The translations under genes and the position numbers were made by a program. From positions 1 through 54,121 of the forward strand of contig NZ_VOUA01000027.1 of the NCBI RefSeq assembly GCF_024372725.1: a stretch of 54,121 bases of DNA, read 5' to 3'. The notes under the pieces were generated by a model. That model was not told the DNA's origin and did not search any database. It saw nothing but the letters and a program-made list of their open reading frames with translations. Position 1 is the first letter of the stretch; each line of letters opens with the position of its first letter. The DNA comes from Methanosarcina sp. KYL-1 (GTDB lineage: Archaea > Halobacteriota > Methanosarcinia > Methanosarcinales > Methanosarcinaceae). Positions 16,589 to 24,720 of this stretch are shown here, one piece after another.

Positions 16589-17164
16589 TTAAGCGGCTTC
16601 ACCGGAAAAACCAGGCTTCAAAAGTACTGCTCTGTCGAAAGAAATCCCGGGTTTGGAAACCTGTTTCAGGCCTACGGATCTTGCAACTTCCAGGGTGCTT
16701 TCAAAGTCGGATTTTGAGACGTGGAATTTTGGCTCGACTATCAAAAATCTGCCCTCGGGCTTGAGATGGGAAGCGACTTCGCCCAAGAAACTCTTTTTAT
16801 CCGGAACCTCGTGAACCATGTAAAAAGCAAGGGCAAAATCTACCATTTCGGAGATACCTAACTTTTCCGGTTGGGCTTTATGAAGGACGATTCGAGAATT
16901 AAGTTCCTTAAGCTCGCTTTTATTCTTTAATATCTGAAGCATCTCATCCTGAATATCCACTGAGATGACCTTTCCTTTCTCACCCACCAGCTTTGCCATT
17001 TCCAGGGAAAAGAATCCCGGTCCGCAGCCCAGATCCAGAACAACCTGGCCTTCTTTTATATAATCTCTAACAATTTTGTAAGGGTTTTGCAAAAGCCTGC
17101 GAACCCAGTTGTCAAGAGTCCATGCCCTCTGATAGGGGCATACATCCGTAGATTTGTTCGCCAT
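16589..17164 (-). CDS. Class I SAM-dependent methyltransferase (UbiE/Methyltransf_11 type)
   Basis: 191 residues from the ATG at 17164, which has a strong AAAGGAGGAAG ribosome site; the frame extends upstream to 17236 but without a site. Motif I is VLDLGCGPGFFSLEMAK. Acidic post-I is VISVDIQDEML, and motif III/IV is FALAFYMVHEVPDK. The LKPEGRFLIVEPKFHV region is typical of the family. Substrate unknown. About 200 bp upstream is a perfect 17-bp palindrome, nearly identical to the one in front of the TetR gene at 18561. This makes it a likely target of that regulator. Confidence 0.85.
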   Translation of the reverse strand: MANKSTDVCPYQRAWTLDNWVRRLLQNPYKIVRDYIKEGQVVLDLGCGPGFFSLEMAKLVGEKGKVISVDIQDEMLQILKNKSELKELNSRIVLHKAQPEKLGISEMVDFALAFYMVHEVPDKKSFLGEVASHLKPEGRFLIVEPKFHVSKSDFESTLEVARSVGLKQVSKPGISFDRAVLLKPGFSGEAA

Positions 17165-17360
17165 ATTTCTTCCTCCTTTTAATTTTGGATAGTTGGGGAG
17201 AGTTACTGAAAACCATATGCCTGCGAATCTTTCCACGTTTATTCAAACATGGGGTATGTCCTCGCTTTTTCAGATTTGATCAATGTTTTTTACATCACAG
17301 TATTAACATACTCCTGTTTTCGTTATATTCAACAGACCCTGGAATTTGCCATTCACTTAT

Positions 17361-17377
17361 TGATTGACTGTCAATCA
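17361..17377. promoter_or_regulatory. 17-bp palindrome, candidate TetR operator
   Basis: TGATTGAC-T-GTCAATCA is a perfect inverted repeat upstream of the methyltransferase gene. It matches the site before the TetR gene (19184-19200) at 16 of 17 positions. Confidence 0.6.
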
Positions 17378-17412
17378 GGAGCAGATTCAAAAAAACATCA
17401 TTGAAATATTAC

Positions 17413-18551
17413 TAGGAGTTACGCAGTTGGGCCTCAGCATATCGTTTTTAACACTCTCTCTTTTACATTAATTAATTTAATGTGTATAGAGGGTCATTTA
17501 AATATGCTGTCACTGCTACTCTTCTAATTTTCATAGCACTTTCAAACCAGGATATTCCACTTTTGACCCTTTGTAATTCCAGTCTGAGAAAAGCTCTTAA
17601 TGAGAACATTATATGTGCTCTTTGCGACTCTTCCTTTCTTGCCTGACATTTTTCGACACCACAGAATTGCTTAATCCCTCTATGATATTCCTCAATTTTC
17701 CATGACTTCTTTGCCAAATCTTCACGTTTTGATTCATCCATATCCTGCACATCTGTAACCCAGTGTTGCGTGTCTCCATCTTTTGAAACTATCCGAAACA
17801 CCTTTACAAATCCATATGCTTTGAGGTGAACCACAAGTCCTTTTGTAGGAATATCTACGGTTTCAAGTGGCACGTTTCCCTTGTTGTCAGGATTTACCGA
17901 ACGATTAGTCTTTAACCTCGTAAGGAAGTGCCATTCTTTCTTCCTTATGGCTTTAAGGTTTTTCACACTTGCATACCATGTATCAAACAAAACGAATTCT
18001 GGATTAAAACCGCGTTCTTCGGCTTTGTCAAGCATATCGAGGAAATGGTCATTCTTTGTTTTGTCGTCTTCATCAATGTTATAAATCCTAAAATCGATAG
18101 GTATAACGGTTGTACCGTCTGTCCAAACTAAGGTGACCAGACCTATCCCCTTTACAGTACGATGATGTTTTCCACTCCACATAGGACGAACAAAAGCCAT
18201 TTCTTTTGCGTATGGTTTATCTAATGTTGAATCGTCAACAATCAGAAATCCTTCTTTAGGCTTAACATAGCTTTTTACTTCCTCCCATAGCGTTTCCGTG
18301 TCTGGAGGTTGCCTTTGAAGTAAGCGAGTAAAAGAGTCATGAGAAGGAGCATTATCTACGATTGGATAACATCTAGCGGCTTCAGTACAACTAAAAACGT
18401 TAGAAGCCGCAATGAGAAAATTAATGAATTCAAACTCGTTACACTTGGGTGGATTTATGTCCATAACTCCGTACGTTTTTGGTGAATTACTATAATATAA
18501 TTATATTTTAAATGAAATTAACTTTTCGGCATTTCAAGTGCGTAAGTCCTA
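17413..18551 (-). mobile_element. Complete insertion sequence, 1139 bp, with 5-bp target duplication
   Basis: Terminal inverted repeats are TAGGAGTTACGCAGTTGG at the left (17413-17430) and, reversed, TAGGACTTACGCACTTGA at the right (18534-18551), 14 of 18 identical. Immediately outside both ends is the same 5 bp, ATTAC (17408-17412 and 18552-18556), a target-site duplication. One transposase gene fills the interior. The element landed 5-10 bp beyond the TetR stop codon, between the regulator and its probable target gene. It appears intact and recent. Confidence 0.88.
17472..18464 (-). CDS. DDE transposase (IS4/IS701-like)
   Basis: 330-residue transposase with a DDE-type RNase H fold. The first acid lies in FLIVDDSTLDKPYA, the second in EFVLFDTWYASVKNL, and the glutamate in WKIEEYHRGIKQFCGVEKCQ (a Y-x2-R/H-x2-K-like signature). 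It is framed by the inverted repeats described for the element. The exact IS family is uncertain: the length and the 5-bp duplication fit several IS4-superfamily groups. Appears full length. Confidence 0.88.
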   Translation of the reverse strand: MDINPPKCNEFEFINFLIAASNVFSCTEAARCYPIVDNAPSHDSFTRLLQRQPPDTETLWEEVKSYVKPKEGFLIVDDSTLDKPYAKEMAFVRPMWSGKHHRTVKGIGLVTLVWTDGTTVIPIDFRIYNIDEDDKTKNDHFLDMLDKAEERGFNPEFVLFDTWYASVKNLKAIRKKEWHFLTRLKTNRSVNPDNKGNVPLETVDIPTKGLVVHLKAYGFVKVFRIVSKDGDTQHWVTDVQDMDESKREDLAKKSWKIEEYHRGIKQFCGVEKCQARKEESQRAHIMFSLRAFLRLELQRVKSGISWFESAMKIRRVAVTAYLNDPLYTLN

Positions 18552-18560
18552 ATTACAAAA

Positions 18561-19166
18561 TCAAATCTCAAGGTGGAACCTATAATCAGTGACCCCAAGA
18601 ACCCTGGATGCTATCTCTTCTAAAGCAGTGCGCATTCTCTCACGAGACTCACGATCCCATGAGAGATTATGAGAAAGATAAAGCGTCGAGGCTATCAAAA
18701 ATCCAAAAGATTCATCAGGATATTCTGTTTTAAAAATTCCTTCTGCAATACCCCTTGATAATATCTCAGTTACAATGGGCGACATCCCCTCTTGAAGTGC
18801 TTTCTCCACTTTCTGGTGAAGCAAATGGTTTCCCTTTTGATGCATTAGCTTCATAATGCCCAGGTCGGAATCGTTAGCTTTTAAAATGCCGTTCAGTATG
18901 GAGTTCACCTTTGTTGCGGGATCCTCATTGCCTTTTGCGATATTTCGTACGTCTTCAACATACGGGGCTACAATCTTCTCAGCTACTGCTTCCAGAATAT
19001 CTTCCTTGGACCTGAAATAATGATAAAATGTTCCCTGCCCAACCTTGACCTTTTTGACGATCTCACTGACTGCCGTGTCTTCATACCCTTTTTTTGCAAA
19101 AAGGCTCTCAGCCGCTTCAATCAGCTCCAACCTTCTCTCCGCAGGGTCTTTGATTATTCTGGTCAT
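18561..19166 (-). CDS. TetR-family transcriptional regulator
   Basis: 201 residues. The N-terminal HTH is clear: RRLELIEAAESLFAKKGYED, then TAVSEIVKKVKVGQGTFYHYFRSKEDIL. The C-terminal ligand domain is of the YcdC/AcrR kind (LMHQKGNHLLHQKVEKAL, and further on TALEEIASRVLG). The start codon lies 14 bp from a 25-bp near-perfect palindrome. The same core occurs upstream of the methyltransferase at 16589-17164, now separated from this gene by an IS. Probable autoregulator that also controls the methyltransferase. Confidence 0.9.
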   Translation of the reverse strand: MTRIIKDPAERRLELIEAAESLFAKKGYEDTAVSEIVKKVKVGQGTFYHYFRSKEDILEAVAEKIVAPYVEDVRNIAKGNEDPATKVNSILNGILKANDSDLGIMKLMHQKGNHLLHQKVEKALQEGMSPIVTEILSRGIAEGIFKTEYPDESFGFLIASTLYLSHNLSWDRESRERMRTALEEIASRVLGVTDYRFHLEI

Positions 19167-19179
19167 CTCTTATATCCTC

Positions 19180-19204
19180 TTATTGACTGACTGTCAATCA
19201 ATAA
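19180..19204. promoter_or_regulatory. 25-bp palindrome, candidate TetR autoregulatory operator
   Basis: TTATTGACTGAC-T-GTCAATCAATAA is symmetrical around 19192 with a single mismatched pair, and lies 14-38 bp upstream of the TetR start. The core TGACTGTCAATCA is shared exactly with 17361-17377. Confidence 0.65.
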
Positions 19205-19611
19205 AAGTACTCCATCACATAAGAACGTTTTGGAGATAGAGCATTTATAAAAAAGTAAAATTTTTGCCTGAATTTTAAAACGAAAGCCTGAATTGTAAGA
19301 AAAAACGATCTGGTGAGGAGCTAAGTCAGATCAAAGAACAGTCCCTGGAGGCAAATAAAACTCAGAGTACAGAGCTGCATCCAGGCTATTCCAGAGAAAA
19401 AACATTTACAAAACATCCACAAACTCTGTGATATGAATTTCGGATTTTTGATTTTCCCGGGCTCGAAGAACTTTATCTTGTCGGCCCGTAGGAAATAATA
19501 TCGCTCTGGAGCAAATTTGCTCAGGGAACCGAGAAATGCCTCATAGTTGCCGAAAATCCCGGTCCTGTAATCTGTAGCAAAGGGATGTCCATTAATCCTC
19601 ATGTTACTTTC

Positions 19612-19790
19612 TCGAACTGCCCTCCGCTGGATTTTCCCTCGGTAGGCATTTCTGCAGGAATCGACCTTGCGCTTGCATTTGTTGAATACGTGGAAGGTGA
19701 AATATGGCGGGGAAAATTCAGCTCGGGGCCGAGTACTACCCGTCGGGCAGGTCATACGGCATGATGCACAAAACCCCGCAGGCTCCCTAA
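19612..19790 (+). pseudogene. C-terminal remnant of a DJ-1/PfpI-family protein, frameshifted
   Basis: The plus strand reads SVGISAGIDLALAFVEYVEGE from about 19640. It then shifts frame near 19705-19713 and continues GKIQLGAEYYPSGRSYGMMH to a TAA at 19788. The GISAGIDLAL...GKIQLGAEYYP pattern is the C-terminal end of ThiJ/PfpI-type class I amidotransferase-like proteins. No start or N-terminal half is found. The rest of 19205-19875 contains only a minus-strand frame (19321-19815) that I cannot support as a gene. Confidence 0.45.
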
Positions 19791-19875
19791 TATTTGAAGA
19801 AAAGGAACTGAACACGTCCCTTAGAATCTTTTGAAAAATTTCAAATATTTTAAAGTTTCAGGCAGTTTTCATGCC

Positions 19876-20694
19876 TTACTGCCACGTCACTTCAAGAGGC
19901 TTCCTGCGAGGGATTCCGCATACTTTGTACTTCGGGTTGCCAAACATCATTGCGTAGGCAAATTTCCTTCCCGCGGGCAGGCCGAGTTCCTTCTGGAGAG
20001 GTTCGTAGAACATGGAAGCCGCCGCAACAAAGCCGGCCCAGCAGGTGCCGATGCCGAATGCTGGCGCAGCAATATCGAAATGGGTGAGGGCGATTATGGC
20101 ATCGACCGGTGCGATAGGGTTGCCTTCGGGAATATGGGCGAAGAGCATGTGCGGGGCGTTCCGGCAGATGACATCGATTCCCTGTTCCCAAGCTGAAATA
20201 AGTGCAGGCACGTAGCCGCTCATAGGGTGGGAGGTGTTGATCAGGCTCTTCATCCATTCGATGGTGAGCCCGGCAATCTTCCTGACTTTCTCCGGGTCAT
20301 GGACGACCAGCCACTGGACCGGCTGGCCGTTGGTCCCGGAAGCGGCGTAGCGGGCAATATCGAGGACTTCGAGGATTTTCTCCCTTGGCACGGGCTCTCC
20401 GGTGAAGTGCCGGACAGACCTGCGTTTCTTGAGATAGAACGCCATGTCTTCCGGAGAGATAGTACCTGCACCGGCAGGCAGGGGAACTTTTTCATCAGGA
20501 CGGAGGTTAAGAACGAGAGCCTCAGACGGGCAGAAAGCCTCGCAGTGACCGCAATAAAGGCAGCGTAAAATGTTTTCGTCCTTCACCTGTGGAAGATGGG
20601 CCTCACCAGCCAGATCGATTATACCCGAAGGGCATACCTTTACACAAACACCGCATCCTGTGCAGCGGTCCTGATCAACGATAATGTGGGCCAT
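19876..20694 (-). CDS. Ferredoxin-nitroreductase fusion protein
   Basis: 272 residues. Residues 1-60 are a two-[4Fe-4S] ferredoxin with C11, C14, C17, C21 and C45, C48, C51, C55 (CTGCGVCVKVC and CLYCGHCEAFC). Residues 85-272 are an FMN-binding nitroreductase domain (RRSVRHFTGEPVPREKI; ARYAASGTNGQPVQW; GIGTCWAG). Such fusions are common in methanogens and clostridia and carry out flavin-linked reductions of unidentified substrates, with electrons from the attached clusters. Cytoplasmic. Upstream TATA-like sequence near 20715-20725. Stands alone. Confidence 0.92.
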   Translation of the reverse strand: MAHIIVDQDRCTGCGVCVKVCPSGIIDLAGEAHLPQVKDENILRCLYCGHCEAFCPSEALVLNLRPDEKVPLPAGAGTISPEDMAFYLKKRRSVRHFTGEPVPREKILEVLDIARYAASGTNGQPVQWLVVHDPEKVRKIAGLTIEWMKSLINTSHPMSGYVPALISAWEQGIDVICRNAPHMLFAHIPEGNPIAPVDAIIALTHFDIAAPAFGIGTCWAGFVAAASMFYEPLQKELGLPAGRKFAYAMMFGNPKYKVCGIPRRKPLEVTWQ

Positions 20695-20847
20695 TATATC
20701 AAATCCTGTTAAAGGTAGATATATCGACCAGCCTGCATTTATTACTTTTCTTTATTTCTCTACCTGTGAAGCTTCATTAATTCTATAACCGTCCAGGCAA
20801 AGAATAAAATGCCGGATGCTTCTCTGTTTGCAGTATGCTATCAAGTT

Positions 20848-21567
20848 TTACAGCAGGTTTTCATCTGCCCACCTATCAAATATCTTCAATTGCTCTTCCG
20901 TATGGAAGTAATGCTCCCCATGCTCCAGGACTTTAACTGTTGAGTGATACCTCTCTGCAAATGCTGAGATCTCGTTCCATTCAGACAGATTATCTTCAGA
21001 ACCATACAAAATGGCAGTAGGTGCTTTCCATTCAAAACAAATCGGGTTTTCTCTCACATAGCAATAATAGTTCCATTCCAGTGTCTGTCCGATCGGCAAC
21101 CGGATTTCATGCTCTGCTTTTAGTCTTTCTTCACTTACCTGGAAACCTTCCATCATATTGCTTATGATGCGTTCCATATTGACGACGGGCGAGAGAAATA
21201 AACTTTGTTTTATGTTAAGGTCGTGATAGGCAAGCAGACTGAAATAGGCTCCCATGCTGCATGCAAACAAATGAATGTCAGATGCAAGCGACTTTGCATA
21301 TTCATAAACGGCAGCCAGATCACTTACGCAATTTTCTGGAATACAGGCATATTCCTCATTTACACGCTCACCGTGCATGGGCAGGTCAAAGCTTAATGCC
21401 TGGTAACCTTTTTCAACGGCTTTTTGCGCCATCATGGAAATTACGGTATCCTCTTTATTAGAAAGGTTGCCATGAACCTCAATCAACAGCTTTTCACTCT
21501 GCTTTCCCCACAGTATGGCAGGAATACGAATTTCATTATTTGAGATATAAAAATGTCTTTTCTCCAT
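20848..21567 (-). CDS. Alpha/beta hydrolase
   Basis: 239 residues. Oxyanion strand LLIEVHGNLSNKED (27-40), with the nucleophile elbow at S104 in FACSMGAYFS (a C-S-M-G variant of G-x-S-x-G). The late acid is in ILYGSEDNLSEW, and the catalytic histidine is probably in VLEHGEHYFH. Closest in style to the YbbA/serine aminopeptidase-like hydrolases. The first elbow glycine is replaced by Ala-Cys, which is tolerated in some hydrolases. No signal peptide; cytoplasmic. Substrate unknown. Confidence 0.85.
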   Translation of the reverse strand: MEKRHFYISNNEIRIPAILWGKQSEKLLIEVHGNLSNKEDTVISMMAQKAVEKGYQALSFDLPMHGERVNEEYACIPENCVSDLAAVYEYAKSLASDIHLFACSMGAYFSLLAYHDLNIKQSLFLSPVVNMERIISNMMEGFQVSEERLKAEHEIRLPIGQTLEWNYYCYVRENPICFEWKAPTAILYGSEDNLSEWNEISAFAERYHSTVKVLEHGEHYFHTEEQLKIFDRWADENLL

Positions 21568-21679
21568 TCTCTCACTTATCTACGAGCAAAAAATAAATTT
21601 TATTCGCATTTATTCGACTCAGTTCCAAAATCTGGTGATTATAGTTCCTGACTCAACAAATTACACTTTTTATTACATC

Positions 21680-21765
21680 GGGAGCGCGGAGGGTCACGAA
21701 TACCCCGTCCTTCAGGTCGGGGATGAAGTGAACCCCCGCACGTTTTTTTGCGCCCCTTTAGATCG
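21680..21765 (+). repeat. Solo IS605-like end or guide-RNA-like hairpin
   Basis: CCCCGTCCTTCAGGTCGGGG is followed by ATGAAGTGAACCCCCG. This hairpin-plus-GATGAAG ending is characteristic of the right ends (guide RNA scaffolds) of IS200/IS605 TnpB elements. No tnpB lies next to it, so it is a remnant or an independent copy. The remaining 21766-21924 has no supported gene. Confidence 0.4.
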
Positions 21766-21924
21766 ATAATCCCTTACTCCCTTTTAAGTTGAGGTTTCTT
21801 GGATCATGATTACAGGAGTTCGAATTGCTACTCTAATATTAAGGAAACTTTGTTAAACGATACTAAACACTTCCCAATAAACTGGACTGGGTGGCCGTCA
21901 GCAATTTGATTTTTGCCTGAGCCT

Positions 21925-24138
21925 TTACTTCTGCCTGATGATATTCTTGACCCGCCGGTCCCATTCCGTGGACTCGAAAAGTTCCTTCAGTTCGGGAGAG
22001 TCTTCGATAAAGCAGAAGCCCCAGTAGACCGCGGGCAAAAACTCCCTCTTCCACTGCTCTTTTTTCTTTTTGTCGAGGAACTGGTAGGTTTCGGAGGACG
22101 AAAGGCGGCTTACGAAGCCCAGGACCTTGACCAGGTCGGGGATCGTTTTCTGGGCTGAGCCGATTTTAAGGCACTTGAGCCTCTGGCTGTCGATCCTCCT
22201 GAAGTCGGGTTCAAAGCCCAGGGTCCTGAGGACCCTTGCTTTCTCATTGTAGGAAAGGTGGTCGCAGGCATATTTGAGGGAGTTTAGGGCCTGGAGTTTC
22301 AGGAGCCATTCCACTTCCCCGAAGACTTTTGGCTTGTGCTGCCTTGAGACATCCCCAAGCCTGCGGTCCTCATAGGCTTCACGTTTGAGTTTGTTTATCT
22401 GGGTGCAGAGCTCAAAAAGCTCTTCCGAATCCGAAGGGTCCCGGACCCTGAACCTCAGAGCTGCCCGCATGAGCTCCCGCTTTTCCCTCTCGAAAGCCCC
22501 TATGTCCTTTTCCTCGGTCAGGGCCAGCAGGCGGGAAAAATACCTGGCCCTGAGGGCTGTCGGGGGGAGGCGCACGGGGACTTCCCTTGCCTGCATTTCT
22601 TTCCCCTCTCCGGTTCCTTTGCCCTTTCCTCTACTGTCTCCTTTTCCCCTGGGCCTGAAATCGATTTTGCTTATCTCGATCTTTCCTTCCTCGATTGCCC
22701 GGGCGGCATCCCCCTCGGAAAAGAGCTCCTCCAGGCGGATTTCGGGCTGGAGCATCTGGATCTGGTCGACCTTTTCCCCGCCAAAAACCCCATCCCCGAA
22801 ACGCTGGTAAAGGGAGTCGATATTGTCTGCAATCTCAAAGACACTGCCCTTCCTCTTCCCCGAGACCGGAGAAAGCCTTGTTACCCTTCCTATCTGCTGC
22901 TCGAAAAGCCGCATGCTCAGGGTTGGGCGCAGCAGGATAAGGGATTCAAGGGCGGGGAAGTCAAAACCCTCAATCAGCATGCCCACGGTGCAGAGGACAT
23001 AAGGAGGGGTTGTAGTATCCTTAAAAGCCTCAAGGAGGGCTTTTTGCTCGTCTTTCGGGAGCTCCGAGGTAATGAAAGCGGTATCCCTGAATGAACCGTC
23101 TTCTGCATAATTATCAAAAGTGGAAGGCAGGACGGGGTCCCGGTCCTTTTCGAACTCGGCTGCCGAAATCTCCCCGTTGAAAACCGAAGCTGCAAGCTTT
23201 GCATGAAAAGCGTTGATCTCCTGGCCGGTCCCTGCCCCGTAGACCTGCTTCCGGACGGGGGCGCAGAAGACCAGGGTCTTTGCTTTCCTTCCCTTTATCC
23301 GGGAATCGTACACGTCTTTTGCAAGCTGCGTCCGCCGGACAACTTTTTTCATTTTTTCGGCGGTGCTGCAGTCCAGGAAGAGGTCCTGCCTGTCCAGTTC
23401 GGCAAGCCCTTTATCAAAGTCGAAGATTTCAAATATGTCCTCCGAACTTTCGGCAATCACATATTTCAGGGGAGCAAGCTCTTCGTCCAGGATGCATTCG
23501 GGAAGGGTCTTTGCGTAGACCTCCCGCATATCCCCGGCGATCTCGTCAACGAACTTGACATTTCCGACAACGCCCTGGAAGGGAGTCGCAGTCATCCCCA
23601 GGATACTTGTCCGCCCCCCGAACTCGTTCAGGAAATCGTTTCCCCTGTTGTTGATGAAATTGTGGATCTCGTCCACAACAGCAAGGTCGGTATATTCCAG
23701 GAGTAGCTTCTTGATGTCCTCACTCTGCTTTCCCAGCACGGTCTGGAGGGACGCAAAGAGTACAAAGCCCTTACCCTTCCCTTCCCCGTGTTTTTTCAAC
23801 ACCTTTGCAAGCTCTTTTCGGTCCGTCTTATGTTCCGAGGAAAGGACCGCACTGTTCGGGAAAAGGGGGCTCTCTTTTTTCCTATCGTAATAGGTCTGGT
23901 TCAGAAGAGGGTTGTTTTTCGAAACCAGGAATAGCACGAGCTTTCCTTCCGTGTAGTATTTTTGCATTATGTGTTTCGAAAGGAAGGTCTTTCCCCAGCC
24001 TGTCGGGACCTTTATGTAACCCCTCTGGTGCGTCTCAAGATACGCCAGGATATCTTTGAAGATTTTTTGCTTATCTTCCCGTAAAGGCTCAAGCTCGACG
24101 GTTTCCATGCCGAGTGCGGCTTCACCTGAAATTGTCAT
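21925..24138 (-). CDS. Superfamily II DNA/RNA helicase, restriction-type DEAD/DEAH family
   Basis: 737 residues. Walker A is VPTGWGKTFL (44-53). Motif II is DEIH (156-159, AVVDEIHNF), motif III is GMTATPFQG, and motif VI is QQIGRVTRLSP. The second RecA domain carries TLVFCAPVRKQVYG and VGMLIEGFDFP. This layout matches the ResIII/DEAD helicases of UvrB-like and type III/type I restriction systems. The C-terminal 250 residues (after LPPTALRARYFSRL) are helical and unassigned. No nuclease or methylase neighbour is present, so a stand-alone repair or defence role is open. The upstream region carries degenerate repeats. Confidence 0.85.
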   Translation of the reverse strand: MTISGEAALGMETVELEPLREDKQKIFKDILAYLETHQRGYIKVPTGWGKTFLSKHIMQKYYTEGKLVLFLVSKNNPLLNQTYYDRKKESPLFPNSAVLSSEHKTDRKELAKVLKKHGEGKGKGFVLFASLQTVLGKQSEDIKKLLLEYTDLAVVDEIHNFINNRGNDFLNEFGGRTSILGMTATPFQGVVGNVKFVDEIAGDMREVYAKTLPECILDEELAPLKYVIAESSEDIFEIFDFDKGLAELDRQDLFLDCSTAEKMKKVVRRTQLAKDVYDSRIKGRKAKTLVFCAPVRKQVYGAGTGQEINAFHAKLAASVFNGEISAAEFEKDRDPVLPSTFDNYAEDGSFRDTAFITSELPKDEQKALLEAFKDTTTPPYVLCTVGMLIEGFDFPALESLILLRPTLSMRLFEQQIGRVTRLSPVSGKRKGSVFEIADNIDSLYQRFGDGVFGGEKVDQIQMLQPEIRLEELFSEGDAARAIEEGKIEISKIDFRPRGKGDSRGKGKGTGEGKEMQAREVPVRLPPTALRARYFSRLLALTEEKDIGAFEREKRELMRAALRFRVRDPSDSEELFELCTQINKLKREAYEDRRLGDVSRQHKPKVFGEVEWLLKLQALNSLKYACDHLSYNEKARVLRTLGFEPDFRRIDSQRLKCLKIGSAQKTIPDLVKVLGFVSRLSSSETYQFLDKKKKEQWKREFLPAVYWGFCFIEDSPELKELFESTEWDRRVKNIIRQK

Positions 24139-24169
24139 TAGTATGCTGTCCTTATTCTTTTCACAATAA

Positions 24170-24262
24170 GTGTGTTTAGGTGTCTTTTCAAAGTGTCTTT
24201 AAGTGTAATTTCAAAGGGTCTTAAAGTGATTCCAAAGTGTCTTTAAGTGTATTTTCAAAGTA
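24170..24262. repeat. Degenerate tandem repeats upstream of the helicase
   Basis: Imperfect units of the type AAAGTGTCTTTAAGTG and TTTTCAAAG recur five or six times just upstream of the helicase start at 24138. 24263-24397 holds nothing recognisable. Confidence 0.6.
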
Positions 24263-24397
24263 CCTTTTCGCTGCTTCTTTAAGCCCGGAAACTGCCATTT
24301 AAACAGTCTCCAGCAGCTACCGGAAAATCGGGCAGATAAAGCATGCAGATGGAAAAATGCAGCATGCAAACATAAACATTCTAAGAAGTAACTCCCC

Positions 24398-24490
24398 TCA
24401 ACTCAGGATTCAACTCAGGACTCAACTCAGGACTCAACTCAGGACTCAACTCAGGATTCAACTCAGGACTCAACTCAGGATTCAACTCAA
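24398..24490. repeat. 12-bp tandem repeat array
   Basis: Unit TCAACTCAGGAC (or TCAACTCAGGAT), nearly eight copies, perfect apart from the last position. It creates an artificial long frame on the plus strand that is not a gene. 24491-24720 has no supported gene. Confidence 0.9.
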
Positions 24491-24720
24491 GGGTAATTCA
24501 TCAAAAACCTTCCATCACTGCCTTCCGGACCCTGGGTACGGAAAAATGTATGGATTAAACTGCTTTCATATAAAAGTAAGCCCTTTCAATTATAAGAACT
24601 ACGGCGATATATATGTTATGTATGAAAATGGAAAAAGCCGGTGGGAAAAGTCGGAGGGAGAGGGCAGGGTTCAGGGCCTGAATGGACCTTTTGCCTCTCC
24701 CGGGAAATGTAAAAAGCGGT

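Noticed and set aside
19321-19815. 164-residue minus-strand protein
   Set aside because: Compositionally mixed, overlaps the PfpI-like remnant on the other strand, and has no convincing start or recognisable domain. Not excluded for its middle part (RTGIFGNYEAFLGSLSKFAP).
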